Assembly (NCBI GenBank): GCA_910588225.1
Contig: CAJUQT010000017.1
Coordinates: 10,178 to 74,177 of the forward strand
Reading direction: 5' to 3'
Source: an uncultured Acetatifactor sp.
Lineage (GTDB): Bacteria; Bacillota; Clostridia; Lachnospirales; Lachnospiraceae
Length of the DNA stretch: 64,000 bases
Position numbers and translations under genes: made by a program. The notes beneath the pieces were generated by a model. The model had not been told where the DNA came from and made no database searches. It was given only the letters and a program-made list of their open reading frames with translations. Numbering within the stretch: the stretch's first letter is position 1; every line of letters begins with the position of its first letter. This document shows, piece by piece, positions 6,834 to 16,403 of the stretch.

Positions 6834-9286
6834 GCGGTGAAGTACTTAAAATAGAGACAACGGATGTCATGACCGGTGACAGGAACCACAGCCGTTTTCT
6901 GTATTATCAGCTGAAGATGAGTATTCGGCTGGCAAAAAGGATAGATATCATAGTGTCATTTCTGATGGAGTCAGGGGTACGCCTGATTCTGGGGGATTTG
7001 AAGGCCGCGTTGGAACGGGGAGCGGTTATCCGCCTGCTGACTGGAAATTATCTCGGAATTACACAGCCATCCGCATTATATCTGATAAAAAAGGAACTGG
7101 GAGATCAAATCGATTTACGCTTTTACAATCATAAAGAGCGCTCTTTTCATCCAAAGGCATATATTTTTCACTATGAAAACTGGAGTGAAATCTATATAGG
7201 CTCTTCAAATATATCCAGAAGTGCGCTTACTTCCGGAATAGAGTGGAATTACAGATTCAACAGTCATAAGGATAAAGAGAATTTTCATCTGTTTTATTCT
7301 ACTTTTATCGATTTATTTGAGAAGCATTCTATCATTATCGATGATGCGGAATTAAAGCGTTATTCCAAAGGCTGGCATAAACCGGCAGTGGCGAAGGATT
7401 TAGAGAGATATGACAATCTGGAAGGCAATCCGGATGTGAAGGTGGAGACGCTGTTTCAGCCGAGAGGGGTCCAGATAGAGGCATTGTATGCACTAGAGGA
7501 CAGCAGGAGTGAAGGAGCTGTAAAGGGTCTGGTGCAGGCGGCCACGGGAATCGGAAAAACGTATCTTGCGGCATTTGACTCGGCAAAGTATGAGCATGTC
7601 CTGTTTGTGGCCCACCGGGAAGAGATTTTGAAGCAGGCAGCAGTGGCATTCCGGAATGTCAGAAATACGGATGATTATGGATTCTTTTATGGGAAATATA
7701 AGGACACTGACAAGAGTGTCATATTTGCGTCAGTGGCGACTCTGGGGAAAGAGGACTATCTGCAGGAGGCCTATTTCCCGCAGGATTATTTTGACTATGT
7801 GGTAATTGATGAGTTTCATCATGCCGTGAACGAACAATATCGTCAGATAATCCATTATTTCCGGCCGAAGTTCCTGCTGGGTCTGACAGCCACGCCGGAG
7901 AGGATGGACAACAGGAACATCTACGAGATCTGCGATTACAATGTGCCCTACGAAATTTCTTTAAAAGATGCTATCAATAAGGGGATGCTGGTTCCCTTTC
8001 ATTATTATGGGATATATGACGAGACAGATTATTCTCTTATGCATCCGGTGCGCGGACATTATACGGAAGGAGATTTGAATACGGTTTATATCAATAACGT
8101 CAGACGATATGATTTGATATATAAGCATTACATGAAATACCGGTCAAAAAGGGCGTTTGGCTTTTGCTGCTCCAAGCTTCATGCGGAGGCAATGGCAAAG
8201 GAGTTTTGTAAAAGAGGGATACCGTCGGCTGCGGTGTACAGTAATTCGGACGGAGATTTTTCAGAGGAGCGGGATGTGGCCCTTGACCGCCTGCGGAATG
8301 GGGAAATCAGGATTATTTTTTCCATAGATATGTTTAATGAAGGTGTGGACCTGCCGGGGGTTGACATGGTGATGTTTCTTCGGCCCACGGAGTCTCCGAT
8401 TGTGTTCCTGCAGCAGTTGGGCCGGGGACTGCGCAAAAGCAGGGGGAAGGAATATCTCAATGTGCTTGACTTTATCGGAAATTATGAGAAGGCAGGTAAG
8501 ATTCCGCAATTCCTTGGCGGGGAAACAGTTTACACAGAGAATAGTGATAATCAGGCAAATGAAATAGAATATCCGGATGACTGCATCGTAGATTTTGAGA
8601 TGCGCCTGATTGACCTGTTCAGGGAAATGGAGAAAAAAGGACTGACGATCCGTGAAATTATCAGAAGGGAATATTTCAGGGTAAAAGAATTACTGGGTGG
8701 CAGAATGCCTACCAGAATGGAGTTATTTAATCGTATGGAAGACGAGATCTATCAGCTGTGCGTTCGAAATGCGAAGGAAAATCCATTCCGCGGATATCTG
8801 GAGTACCTTCATGAATTGCAGGAATTGTCGGTGGAAGAAGAGGCCATATATAACGGAATCGGGAGGGAATTTCTGAATCTGCTGGAGACAACAGATATGC
8901 AGAAGGTTTATAAAATGCCGGTTCTGGACAGCTTCTATAATGATGGAGATATCCGCATGGCAGTGACTGATGAGGAAGTGCTGGAGGCCTGGAAAAAGTT
9001 CTTTTCTGATGGGACGAACTGGAAGGACCTGGGAGAGAATATGACCTATGAAGAGTTCTTAAAGATTACGGACAGGCAGCATTTGTCTAAGGCAAGGACT
9101 ATGCCCATACGGTATCTGAAAGCTTCTGGGAAGGGCTTCTTTATTGATGTGCCGGGGTATGCCATAGGAATCAGGCAGGATTTGGAAGCGGTGATTGATA
9201 ATCCGGTGCTGAGGGAGCAGATGAAGGATATTATTGAGTATCGGACTGTGGAGTATTACCGGAGGAGGTATCGGGATAGCCGTTAG
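6803..9286 (+). CDS. PLD-domain nuclease fused to DEAD/DEAH helicase
   Basis: An 827-residue fusion. Residues ~20-180 are a phospholipase-D-like domain with HPKAYIF (HxK) and GSSNISRSALTSG, the usual nuclease signature. Residues ~220-570 are an SF2 helicase: Q region FQPRGVQIEAL, Walker A AATGIGKT, DEFHH box, LTATPERMD (motif III), and motif VI QQLGRGLRKSRGK. The remainder (~250 residues) is a C-terminal region as found in DUF3427-type helicases. The start at 6803 follows GGAAGAGG and overlaps the methyltransferase by 31 nt. Proteins of this design occur in defence and repair contexts; pairing with a methyltransferase suggests a restriction-like unit (inference). Confidence 0.88.
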   Translation: MAEYNIAEEVSGEVLKIETTDVMTGDRNHSRFLYYQLKMSIRLAKRIDIIVSFLMESGVRLILGDLKAALERGAVIRLLTGNYLGITQPSALYLIKKELGDQIDLRFYNHKERSFHPKAYIFHYENWSEIYIGSSNISRSALTSGIEWNYRFNSHKDKENFHLFYSTFIDLFEKHSIIIDDAELKRYSKGWHKPAVAKDLERYDNLEGNPDVKVETLFQPRGVQIEALYALEDSRSEGAVKGLVQAATGIGKTYLAAFDSAKYEHVLFVAHREEILKQAAVAFRNVRNTDDYGFFYGKYKDTDKSVIFASVATLGKEDYLQEAYFPQDYFDYVVIDEFHHAVNEQYRQIIHYFRPKFLLGLTATPERMDNRNIYEICDYNVPYEISLKDAINKGMLVPFHYYGIYDETDYSLMHPVRGHYTEGDLNTVYINNVRRYDLIYKHYMKYRSKRAFGFCCSKLHAEAMAKEFCKRGIPSAAVYSNSDGDFSEERDVALDRLRNGEIRIIFSIDMFNEGVDLPGVDMVMFLRPTESPIVFLQQLGRGLRKSRGKEYLNVLDFIGNYEKAGKIPQFLGGETVYTENSDNQANEIEYPDDCIVDFEMRLIDLFREMEKKGLTIREIIRREYFRVKELLGGRMPTRMELFNRMEDEIYQLCVRNAKENPFRGYLEYLHELQELSVEEEAIYNGIGREFLNLLETTDMQKVYKMPVLDSFYNDGDIRMAVTDEEVLEAWKKFFSDGTNWKDLGENMTYEEFLKITDRQHLSKARTMPIRYLKASGKGFFIDVPGYAIGIRQDLEAVIDNPVLREQMKDIIEYRTVEYYRRRYRDSR

Positions 9287-9377
9287 GATGGCGGGCAGGG
9301 GATAAAAATCGGAGAAAACAAAATGTAACAGACAATGCACTAAAGGCACTCTTAAGATGCGAAAGGAAACAGGAATC

Positions 9378-11966
9378 ATGGGATTCTTTGACAGAATATT
9401 TGGCCATAAAAAGGCACAGACGAATACGGTGGAAAAGATATCCACAGCGTCTGAACAGGCAGCTTTTAAGAATGAAAATGTTTTAAAGTTGCTTGATTTA
9501 AAGAATTACATAGATTCACTGATGGGTGAGGAGAGATATATTGCCAAAAGCGATTATCTTGAGAAAATCAAGGAATATGAGCCAGTTATTGATTTCTTTT
9601 CTGTTCTGCAAAGCAGCGGTATGTTAGATAGTTTTTGCCAGATCAATGGACTTCCTATGGCAGAAGTACAGAACACGATAGAAGCATTTACTGATATAGA
9701 GAAATTGATAGATCGACACAATGAAGAATTTATAACAAAAACCATGATAGAGGAAAAGGAATATCTTGATAATATTCTGAAAGCAGTTGATCCGGCCATC
9801 TCACTGGATGAAGATCAGAGGAGAGCGGTCTTAACGGATGAGGACTACTGCCTGGTTATTGCAGGAGCAGGCGCTGGAAAGACGACTACCGTAGCGGCTA
9901 AAGTCAAGTATCTTGTGGATAAGCAGGGGATAAAACCTTCACAGATATTGGTGGTTTCTTATACGAATAAAGCAGTAAATGAGTTGAAGGAAAAGATACG
10001 AGGAGCGCTGGGAATCGAATGTCCGATTGCAACATTCCATTCCACTGGAAATGCTGTAATCCATGTGAATGCTCCAGACGAGAAACTGAATATTGTAGAT
10101 AATTCAAGGTTATATTTTGTTATCAGAGATTATTTTCGCGGCTCGGTTATGCAGAATGAGAGTGTGGTCAATAAGCTTATTATGTTTTTCGCGTCTTATT
10201 TTGATGCGCCATATGAAGGTGACGATTTCAACGGATTCTTTAATAATATTGCAAAAGCAAATTTCTCCACAATGAGAAGTGATTTGGAGGATTTTAAATG
10301 TAAAATAATAGACGCTAGAACGAAGAAGTCGGTAACAATCCAGAACGAAGTGTTGAGGTCACATCAGGAGGTTGAGATCGCTAATTTCTTATATCTGAAT
10401 AACATAGACTATGATTATGAACCAGTATATCCATATAACATTTCATATGCCAGAAAACCATATACGCCGGACTTCACTATTCATCAGGATGGCAGGAGTG
10501 CATACCTTGAACACTTTGGCATATCAGAAAGTGGAAAGAACGACAGATACAGCCAGGAAGAATTGGACAGGTATAAGCAGGCATGAAGGGATGGCAATCG
10601 CAGAAGCGGTGCCAACTATGCTTTAGCATCGGCTGTTGAAACTGCAATCGGACAGCTTTTGGAATATAAGAAGAAGGAAAATAAGGAGCCCGGGCCGATT
10701 CTTTTGTTAGGCAGGTTTGGCTTTGATGGGGATCACCTGGAGAGGTCCGGTTTGTTTGAATACATAAATCGTGGGAGTAAAATTAAAAGCGTAAATTATC
10801 CAAACCTGGACATTACTTTTATGACTGCCCATTCCTCAAAGGGGCTTGGATATGATGATGTAATCATTGTAAATGGGAAAAATGAAACATATGGATTTCC
10901 TTCCAAAATAGAGGACGATCCTGTACTTGTGTTTGTCATCAGGGGTGACAGGTCTATGGATTATGCAGAGGAACGAAGATTGTTTTACGTTGCTATGACA
11001 AGAACGAAGAACAGGGTGTTCTTCATCGCGCCGGAGCAGAACCCGTCGGAATTTCTGCTTGAATTAAAGAGGGATTATAAAAACGTTGTACTACATGGCG
11101 ATTGGAACGAAGAGGAAGCTTCCGGCAGACCTAAGAAAGCCTGTCCGCTTTGTGGATATCCCATGCAGTTGAAGTATAAAAAGGCATATTGTCTGCGGCT
11201 TTATATCTGTACAAATGAACCTGAGGTCTGCAGTTTTATGACCAATGATTTACGCGGAGACAAGTTGTCTATTCAGAAGTGTGATAAATGCCGAGATGGA
11301 TATCTGGTGGTGAAGCAGAGGCGGGATTCTGGATTTTTCTTAGGATGTACGAATTACAAACCGAATGGAACAGGCTGTAATAAGGCGATTAATAAGAAAA
11401 CATTCTATGATCAGATGGGATACGAGATAGAAAAATCGGAAGCTTTGTATGCGGAGAAACCTGTTGAAGGGCAACAGGAACCAAAACAAAAGGCATCCAA
11501 AAAACAGGTAATTGTCACAGCGTCAGCGAAACAATCCACTGCGGACAGAGCACTGAAAGATGATTTCATAGAAATTAATTTAGCAGAAGACATACGGCCG
11601 GTAATGTATGGAAATTATGAATTGAATCATTTACTATTTATAGTAGTCAAAGCGCTTCAGAATATAAGTAAGGTAAGGTACTATGGAGTAACTGTACTCG
11701 CTGAGGTTCTGAAAGGAATTGACAGCAGGAAAATAGTAGAAAATAAGCTGGATAAGCTACCGGAGTTTGGAGCTTTGCAGGATATGCCATATGAGACAAT
11801 CAAAGCAGTTATTGAGTGGATGATAACAGAACATTTGATACTGAAAACGAAGGGAAAATATCCGGTATTACATTCGACCTATGAAGGTCTTCATTATTCG
11901 GAAATGATAACAAAAGGTAAGCTTCATAAGCTGAAAAAGTATTTAGAGGATGTGGTAGTTGGATAG
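9378..11966 (+). pseudogene. UvrD/Rep-type SF1 helicase, internal deletion and stop
   Basis: Two open stretches in one frame, 9378-10586 and 10587-11966, are separated by an in-frame TGA at 10584. The first half has motif I (AGAGAGKTTT) and Ia (SYTNKAVNELKEKI) plus a nuclease-like segment YTPDFTI...YLEHFG. The second has motif V (TAHSSKGLGYDDVIIV) and VI (RRLFYVAMTRTK), topoisomerase-type zinc ribbons (CPLCGYPM, CDKCRDGYL) and an RQC/HRDC-like end. Motif II (DExQD), III and IV, expected between them, are absent. Text right after the stop (GANYALASAVETAIGQLLEY) is real helicase sequence, so the lesion is a large deletion plus a stop. The separate ORF from TTG 10659 is probably not functional. 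Confidence 0.85.
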
Positions 11967-12014
11967 AGAGATTATATATTTGTATGTAGTAGAGAGATAA
12001 CAGGAGACCTTAAA

Positions 12015-12470
12015 ATGCAAATCATTGCACATACAATGGAATATCAAGGGGAACAAATATCTTCAGACCTGCAAGTCAGTAACTATTCCCCAAATGATTA
12101 TGATGAATACAAACATGTATATGAGGCATGCTTTTCTGAGATGAGAACAGCGCTGGAGCTTACACCAGTAAATTGCTGTGATAATGAGGATGAACTTTTG
12201 CAGAAAGCCTCTCAAATCTTTCTGCTAAAAAAAGAAGGAGTGCTGATAGGCTCAATTGCCATTTACGACAATGAAATTGACGATCTCATTGTAGCAAAAG
12301 AATTTCAGGGGCAAGGGTATGGGAAAAAATTACTTTTGTTTGCTGTTTCTAAAATGCAAAAGGATGGAGCAGCATCGATATCTCTTCATGTCGCTGACTG
12401 GAATAAGAATGCCATTCAAATGTACCTGAATAACGGTTTTGTGATAGTAAAGACAGAAGTGGTCAATTAA
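12015..12470 (+). CDS. GNAT-family N-acetyltransferase, C-terminus possibly shifted
   Basis: A 151-residue GNAT protein: the acetyl-CoA-binding motif A is IVAKEFQGQGYGKKLL, followed by ISLHVADWNKNAIQMYLNNGF, the usual motif B. The substrate is unknown. The start follows AGGAGACC. Just after the stop, the other frame reads KPANGNYVITLGGEK, which resembles the last beta strand of this family (compare DNGNYIVVVM at the end of the GNAT at 18258). A small frameshift near 12465 may therefore have altered the tail. The catalytic core is intact. Confidence 0.78.
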   Translation: MQIIAHTMEYQGEQISSDLQVSNYSPNDYDEYKHVYEACFSEMRTALELTPVNCCDNEDELLQKASQIFLLKKEGVLIGSIAIYDNEIDDLIVAKEFQGQGYGKKLLLFAVSKMQKDGAASISLHVADWNKNAIQMYLNNGFVIVKTEVVN

Positions 12471-12515
12471 AGCCGGCAAACGGAAATTATGTGATTACAC
12501 TTGGAGGAGAAAAAT

Positions 12516-13103
12516 TGAAAAATAACATCATCATTTCCGGAGTACCGCGTGCGGGAAAAAGCACAGTGTCCCATCTATTGTCAAAACAATACGGCTATCA
12601 ACATATCAGTATGTAGTATCATAGCCGGACTTGAGAAATGTTTCCCGGAGACAGGGGTCAGTACATACAGCGGATTGTCATCTATGGACACACTTCATGT
12701 AATCAGCTGTAAGATGGCACCCTTCGTCCGAGCTGTGCTTGACAGCGGCGAATATGACGAGTACGAGCCTGGTATGGTACTGGATATGTACCAGCTTTTG
12801 CCGGAGGATTACATGAAATATATTCATGGGGCTAACTGCGAAATCTTCTATTTTATCACTTCGGATGTGACTCCGGAGGAGCGTTTTGTAATCCAAAAGC
12901 GATATGACACAGAAAATGACTACACTTTTTATAAATCTGACGAAGAACTTCGAGAGGGTGCGGTCTATATTGTGGAACAAAGTATTCTCATGAAAGAGCA
13001 ATGCCTGCGATATGGATTGCCTTATTTTGAGACGGCGAAGAACAGAGAGCGGGTTATAGAGGGATTTTTGCAGGAGTTATCTAATTTTCATACCAAATTA
13101 TAA
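12516..13103 (+). pseudogene. P-loop nucleotide kinase-like protein, frameshifted
   Basis: Translation from TTG 12516 (after GGAGGAG) gives IIISGVPRAGKSTVSHLL, a Walker A of the small-kinase type, but reaches TAG after HISM at 12615. The rest of the protein continues in another frame: SIIAGLEKCFPETGV through YFETAKNRERVIEGFLQEL. Inserting two bases (GA) after the ATG at 12612 would restore MDSIIAGL, so a 2-nt deletion is the simplest explanation. The ORF beginning at 12549 starts with out-of-frame residues and is not a real start. The intact protein would be about 195 residues and related to adenylate-kinase-like P-loop kinases. Confidence 0.8.
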
Positions 13104-13234
13104 TGAAGCCCAGTTTCAGAAATAAGGATTCCACTGTTAAAATACTGACAGGGAGAGGACTGGATATACGAAATTGGCTACTGCGAAAATAAATAAAATT
13201 TTGGAGTTCTCAAAACAGGAAAGGAGCCCCACAA

Positions 13235-15013
13235 ATGATGAACCTGAACCAATTTTTGAAATCTGTAGACAAAACGGCAGCCACAATGACAAAGGAAACT
13301 TTGACAGATTTTCTGCATGATATTGCCAGGACGCTGCCGGAGAAGGAAAGAGAAGATTTTCTGATGAGACTACAGGGGAAAGGCAGAAAAAGAGAAAGCC
13401 CCTACGAAATTCCAGAGGAAGGGGAAGATTTCGAGCACAAGAAAGATTTTCTGAAATCCCAATTAGAACGCATAGAAAACTGGGAATTGGGTCTGGAGGG
13501 CTGTCTCAACGAGGAGTATGACGACTGGTATTGCAGTGAAGAGGAAGAGTTTCTGTACAGCGATCCGGAGGGTGTGGTGCCTGTGATTGAAGATGCGTGC
13601 AGATTTGTACATCAGTGCATAGACCATGAAAACTATGAGGCAGCCCGTGAAATTGCCGATATTCTGATAGGGCTGGATATCATGGTCGGAGGGGATTATC
13701 AGGATTATACGGATGATCCAATGAATATCTGTGAGCTGGAACATTATGATTTGGGGCATGTGGACTATAAAGCTCTTGTGGTGGATGGTGCTCATGCTGT
13801 TTACTGCACTGCTGCGCTTCCGGAGAGGGCCGATGAACTATATAGAGTGATTGAAAATTTCGGCGAGAGGGATATTACACTGGAGATACTCATGCAGAAT
13901 GGCAGGGAGCTTCCGGATGTGGATGCTTTTCTGCCGCTGTGGATAGAATATCTGGGCAGGATAACCACAGATAATGCGGAAAGGCTGCTGCAGGAGGCGT
14001 TGGAAATGTTGGGAGACGGGGAACAGCTGCTTGCCAATGCGCGGAAATACTGCGGAGAACATCCGGAGCTCTATGAACAGTATTTACAGAGCGGTCAGGA
14101 GAAAGAAGAGGCTGTCTCACTGCTGGAAGTGGGAAAAGAAGCTCTGGATGCTATTGACAAAGGGTATCTTGTTCGCAGCAGGATTGCGCTTTTGACCAGT
14201 CGGACTGCACTGGAATTGGGCAGGCAGGAGGATGCGGAGGAGTGTTGGCTGGAGGCATTTTGTTCGGATACAAGGGTAGTAAACTATTTCAGGTTGTTGA
14301 TGGAATGTAAGGACTTTTCCAAAGTGAAGGAGAAGGTAAATGGGATTTGCCAGCAGGTGCGTCCCAAAGCAGAACAGATGGGATATTTCTCCTCTGCCAC
14401 AAACAAAAAGCAAAATCAGGTAAGCCCTGGAACTGCATATCTGTTAGCGTTTTTGGAAGGGGATTTTTCTTATGTCCGGGAAAATGCTATGAACGTCAAA
14501 GGTTCACTGGGATGGAGCAGTTCTTTTATGAAATGCGGTCTGGCAGCGTTTCTTTTATTGCTGACAGAGGGGACGGACTTGCAGCAGGGAAATAGAGAGA
14601 TGTTCAGGCAGTTGACAGTGGCGGCCGACTTCAAGAAAGCGGAATATGAAAAAGGTACGCTGAAGGTTGTCGAGCAAAGCAATGAGGACTGGTTCCGGGA
14701 ATGCTGGTACTGCTGGAAAAGAACAATTCTGCTCTCTGACCAGGAGAGGGAGGAACTTTTACAGTGGGTTGAAGGACTGGTTACAAAGCGTGTGAAAGGC
14801 ATCATGGAAGGGAATTACCGTAAGTATTACGGGGAGTGCGCCGCATATATTGCCGCGCTGGGCGAAGCCAGGGAATCCGCAGGCCGGCAGAACGGGAAGC
14901 AAAGTACAATGGTGAAATATATGGAATTATATCCCCGGCGAAGTGCTTTTCGGGAAGAGATGTGCGGATATGGAATGCGGGATTTCCGAAAAAAGAAACA
15001 GGAGTCTCTATAG
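13235..15013 (+). CDS. Large acidic helical protein of unknown function
   Basis: A 592-residue cytoplasmic protein, very acidic near residues 90-120 (CLNEEYDDWYCSEEEEF) and mostly helical after that; spacing of small and aromatic residues suggests TPR-like helical hairpins, though no clean repeat was aligned. The C-terminus (MELYPRRSAFREEM) resembles the ends of SWIM-finger-associated proteins. It starts at ATGATG after AAAGGAG. No catalytic motif. About 95 bp of its 3' end is duplicated in decayed form at 16187-16282, downstream of the toxin-antitoxin pair. Confidence 0.7.
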   Translation: MMNLNQFLKSVDKTAATMTKETLTDFLHDIARTLPEKEREDFLMRLQGKGRKRESPYEIPEEGEDFEHKKDFLKSQLERIENWELGLEGCLNEEYDDWYCSEEEEFLYSDPEGVVPVIEDACRFVHQCIDHENYEAAREIADILIGLDIMVGGDYQDYTDDPMNICELEHYDLGHVDYKALVVDGAHAVYCTAALPERADELYRVIENFGERDITLEILMQNGRELPDVDAFLPLWIEYLGRITTDNAERLLQEALEMLGDGEQLLANARKYCGEHPELYEQYLQSGQEKEEAVSLLEVGKEALDAIDKGYLVRSRIALLTSRTALELGRQEDAEECWLEAFCSDTRVVNYFRLLMECKDFSKVKEKVNGICQQVRPKAEQMGYFSSATNKKQNQVSPGTAYLLAFLEGDFSYVRENAMNVKGSLGWSSSFMKCGLAAFLLLLTEGTDLQQGNREMFRQLTVAADFKKAEYEKGTLKVVEQSNEDWFRECWYCWKRTILLSDQEREELLQWVEGLVTKRVKGIMEGNYRKYYGECAAYIAALGEARESAGRQNGKQSTMVKYMELYPRRSAFREEMCGYGMRDFRKKKQESL

Positions 15014-15090
15014 AAAGTATAAACAAACAAAAAAGTACTAATGAAGTCTACCAATCAGGTCGTCTTTGTTGTATAATCCATAAGTGAAGT

Positions 15091-15155
15091 ATCATATTCA
15101 GGGCAGAAAGACCAGCCTTTTACAAAAGATAAAGTTGCCCTGAATGTGATTTTTT
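15091..15155 (+). terminator. Hairpin terminator or attenuator before TA pair
   Basis: A 15-bp stem (15091-15105 with 15136-15150, one G-U pair) with a 30-nt loop and a run of six T. It lies 78 nt after the stop of the 13235 gene and 54 nt before the antitoxin start. It can terminate the upstream transcript or act as an attenuator for the toxin-antitoxin operon. A TATAAT at 15072 lacks a good -35 box. Confidence 0.75.
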
Positions 15156-15203
15156 CACAATTGTACCAGGACACAATATGATGTAGAAGGAGGATATGAG
15201 GTT

Positions 15204-15491
15204 ATGGCAATGACAGAATCTGTAACAATAAAAGTGCCGGCAGGGATGACAAAATATTTGGAATGTATGAACCCGGGAACGGAACTAACCAGAAATGCTC
15301 TTTTGTTGTATCCATATATATTAAACCAGACCATATCCCATGGCGGAGCGGCAGAGATTTTGGGGATAAGAAAATCTGAGTTGATTGATATCTATGATAA
15401 ATTAGGATATTCCTATTTGGATATGACAATGGATGAGCTTGATTCGGAACTGGAAACTTTTAGACAATTGAAAAGGGGGACGGTAGAATGA
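15204..15491 (+). CDS. UPF0175-family antitoxin-like protein
   Basis: A 95-residue protein with the UPF0175 layout: an N-terminal strand (VTIKVPAGM), helices with YPYILNQTISHGGAAEILGIRKSELIDIYDKLG, and an acidic tail (TMDELDSELETF). UPF0175 proteins are HTH-like DNA-binding partners of PIN-domain toxins. The start at ATG 15204 follows GGAGGATATGAGG. The stop overlaps the next gene (ATGA), the normal arrangement for a toxin-antitoxin operon that regulates itself. Confidence 0.85.
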   Translation: MAMTESVTIKVPAGMTKYLECMNPGTELTRNALLLYPYILNQTISHGGAAEILGIRKSELIDIYDKLGYSYLDMTMDELDSELETFRQLKRGTVE

Positions 15492-15982
15492 TTGTTGTAT
15501 CAGATACAGCGCCATTGATATCGCTTTTGAAAATAGACCGTATCGATTTGCTTGAAAGATTATTTGGGAAAGTTCTGATACCCAAGGCTGTATTTGATGA
15601 ATTGACTGCTGATGAGCGGTTTAAGCTGGAGGCTGACCAAATTAGGCAGAGACGTTTTGTTATAGTTAAGGCTGTACAGAATCCGGAATCTGCCAATATT
15701 CTAAAAAGGGCCACCGGGCTTGATCAGGGGGAGAGCGAAGCCATTATATTGACAGATGAGTTACATGCGGATTTATTGTTGATGGATGAAGCAAAGGGAA
15801 GAGCAGTGTCCTTTCAAATGGGTTTTAAAATTATGGGGACAATCGGGATGCTTATGGCGGCTTATGAAGAAAATGAGCTGACGGCAGAGGAAGTAAGGAC
15901 ATGTGTGCAAGACTTGCAAAGAGCCGGGAGACATATTAGCCAAAAGCATTACCAAATGTTGCTTGACAGGTTGAAGGATTGA
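15488..15982 (+). CDS. DUF3368 PIN-domain toxin (VapC-like RNase)
   Basis: A 164-residue PIN-like protein of the DUF3368 type: IVVSDTAPLISLLKI with the first acidic residue, DQGESEAIILTDEL with the central acidic pair, and LLLMDEAKGRAVS with the last acidic residue, followed by TIGMLMAAYE. These residues form the metal site of VapC-like ribonucleases. It overlaps the UPF0175 gene by four bases. Likely the toxin of a type II pair. All expected acidic residues are present, so it should be active. Confidence 0.88.
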   Translation: MIVVSDTAPLISLLKIDRIDLLERLFGKVLIPKAVFDELTADERFKLEADQIRQRRFVIVKAVQNPESANILKRATGLDQGESEAIILTDELHADLLLMDEAKGRAVSFQMGFKIMGTIGMLMAAYEENELTAEEVRTCVQDLQRAGRHISQKHYQMLLDRLKD

Positions 15983-16403
15983 TTTTATAGCATGCCGCAT
16001 GAAATCATATTTGTGTGCATATCCCAATTTCTATATCATGAAACTGATAATCGTCGCAAAATCAGTAAAGTCTACTCATCTAATTCCATTGCATTCAATT
16101 CGTCAATAAAAATATTCATGGCTGACGGAAGATGATGCTCCGGGAAACCATTTATATGGTATGGAGGATTTCGAGAAGAAAAGTGTCACATATAACGCCG
16201 CGCTGGGCGAGGCCAGAGAATCTGCAGGCTGACAGAATGGAAAGCAGGACACAATAGTGAAATATATGGAATTATATTCCCGGCGAAGTGGAATTAAACC
16301 GCTGCATTACAAGCGGTGATACGGGCTAAATGGGAAGCGTTTTTGAGCAGTTTGCGTCAGCAGATTGGGATTGATATATAAGAACAAGATGTGAGGAAGA
16401 TAT
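15983..16403. other. Gene-poor stretch with decayed gene debris
   Basis: A 421-nt stretch without an intact gene. It holds the decayed copy of the 13235 gene's 3' end at 16187-16282 and a short open piece ending WEAFLSSLRQQIG at about 16376 that looks like another gene's tail. I see no strong terminator for the PIN toxin and no clear promoter for the following gene. Confidence 0.6.
16187..16282 (+). repeat. Decayed duplicate of the 3' end of the 13235 gene
   Basis: About 95 bp closely match 14843-14938 inside the unknown gene upstream (shared core: GCGCTGGGCGA, GTGAAATATATGGAATTATA, CCCGGCGAAGTG), with scattered substitutions and in-frame stops. The two copies lie on either side of the UPF0175/PIN pair in direct orientation. 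It is either the remnant of a tandem paralogue or a by-product of insertion of the pair. Confidence 0.8.

Noticed and set aside
10659..11966. A separate 435-residue helicase gene from TTG 10659
   Set aside because: Native helicase sequence continues upstream of the TTG to the stop at 10584, and no ribosome site is present; treated as the second half of one broken gene.
15072..15077. TATAAT as promoter of the UPF0175/PIN operon
   Set aside because: The matching -35 position (TACCAA) is poor and a hairpin lies between it and the gene; left as uncertain.
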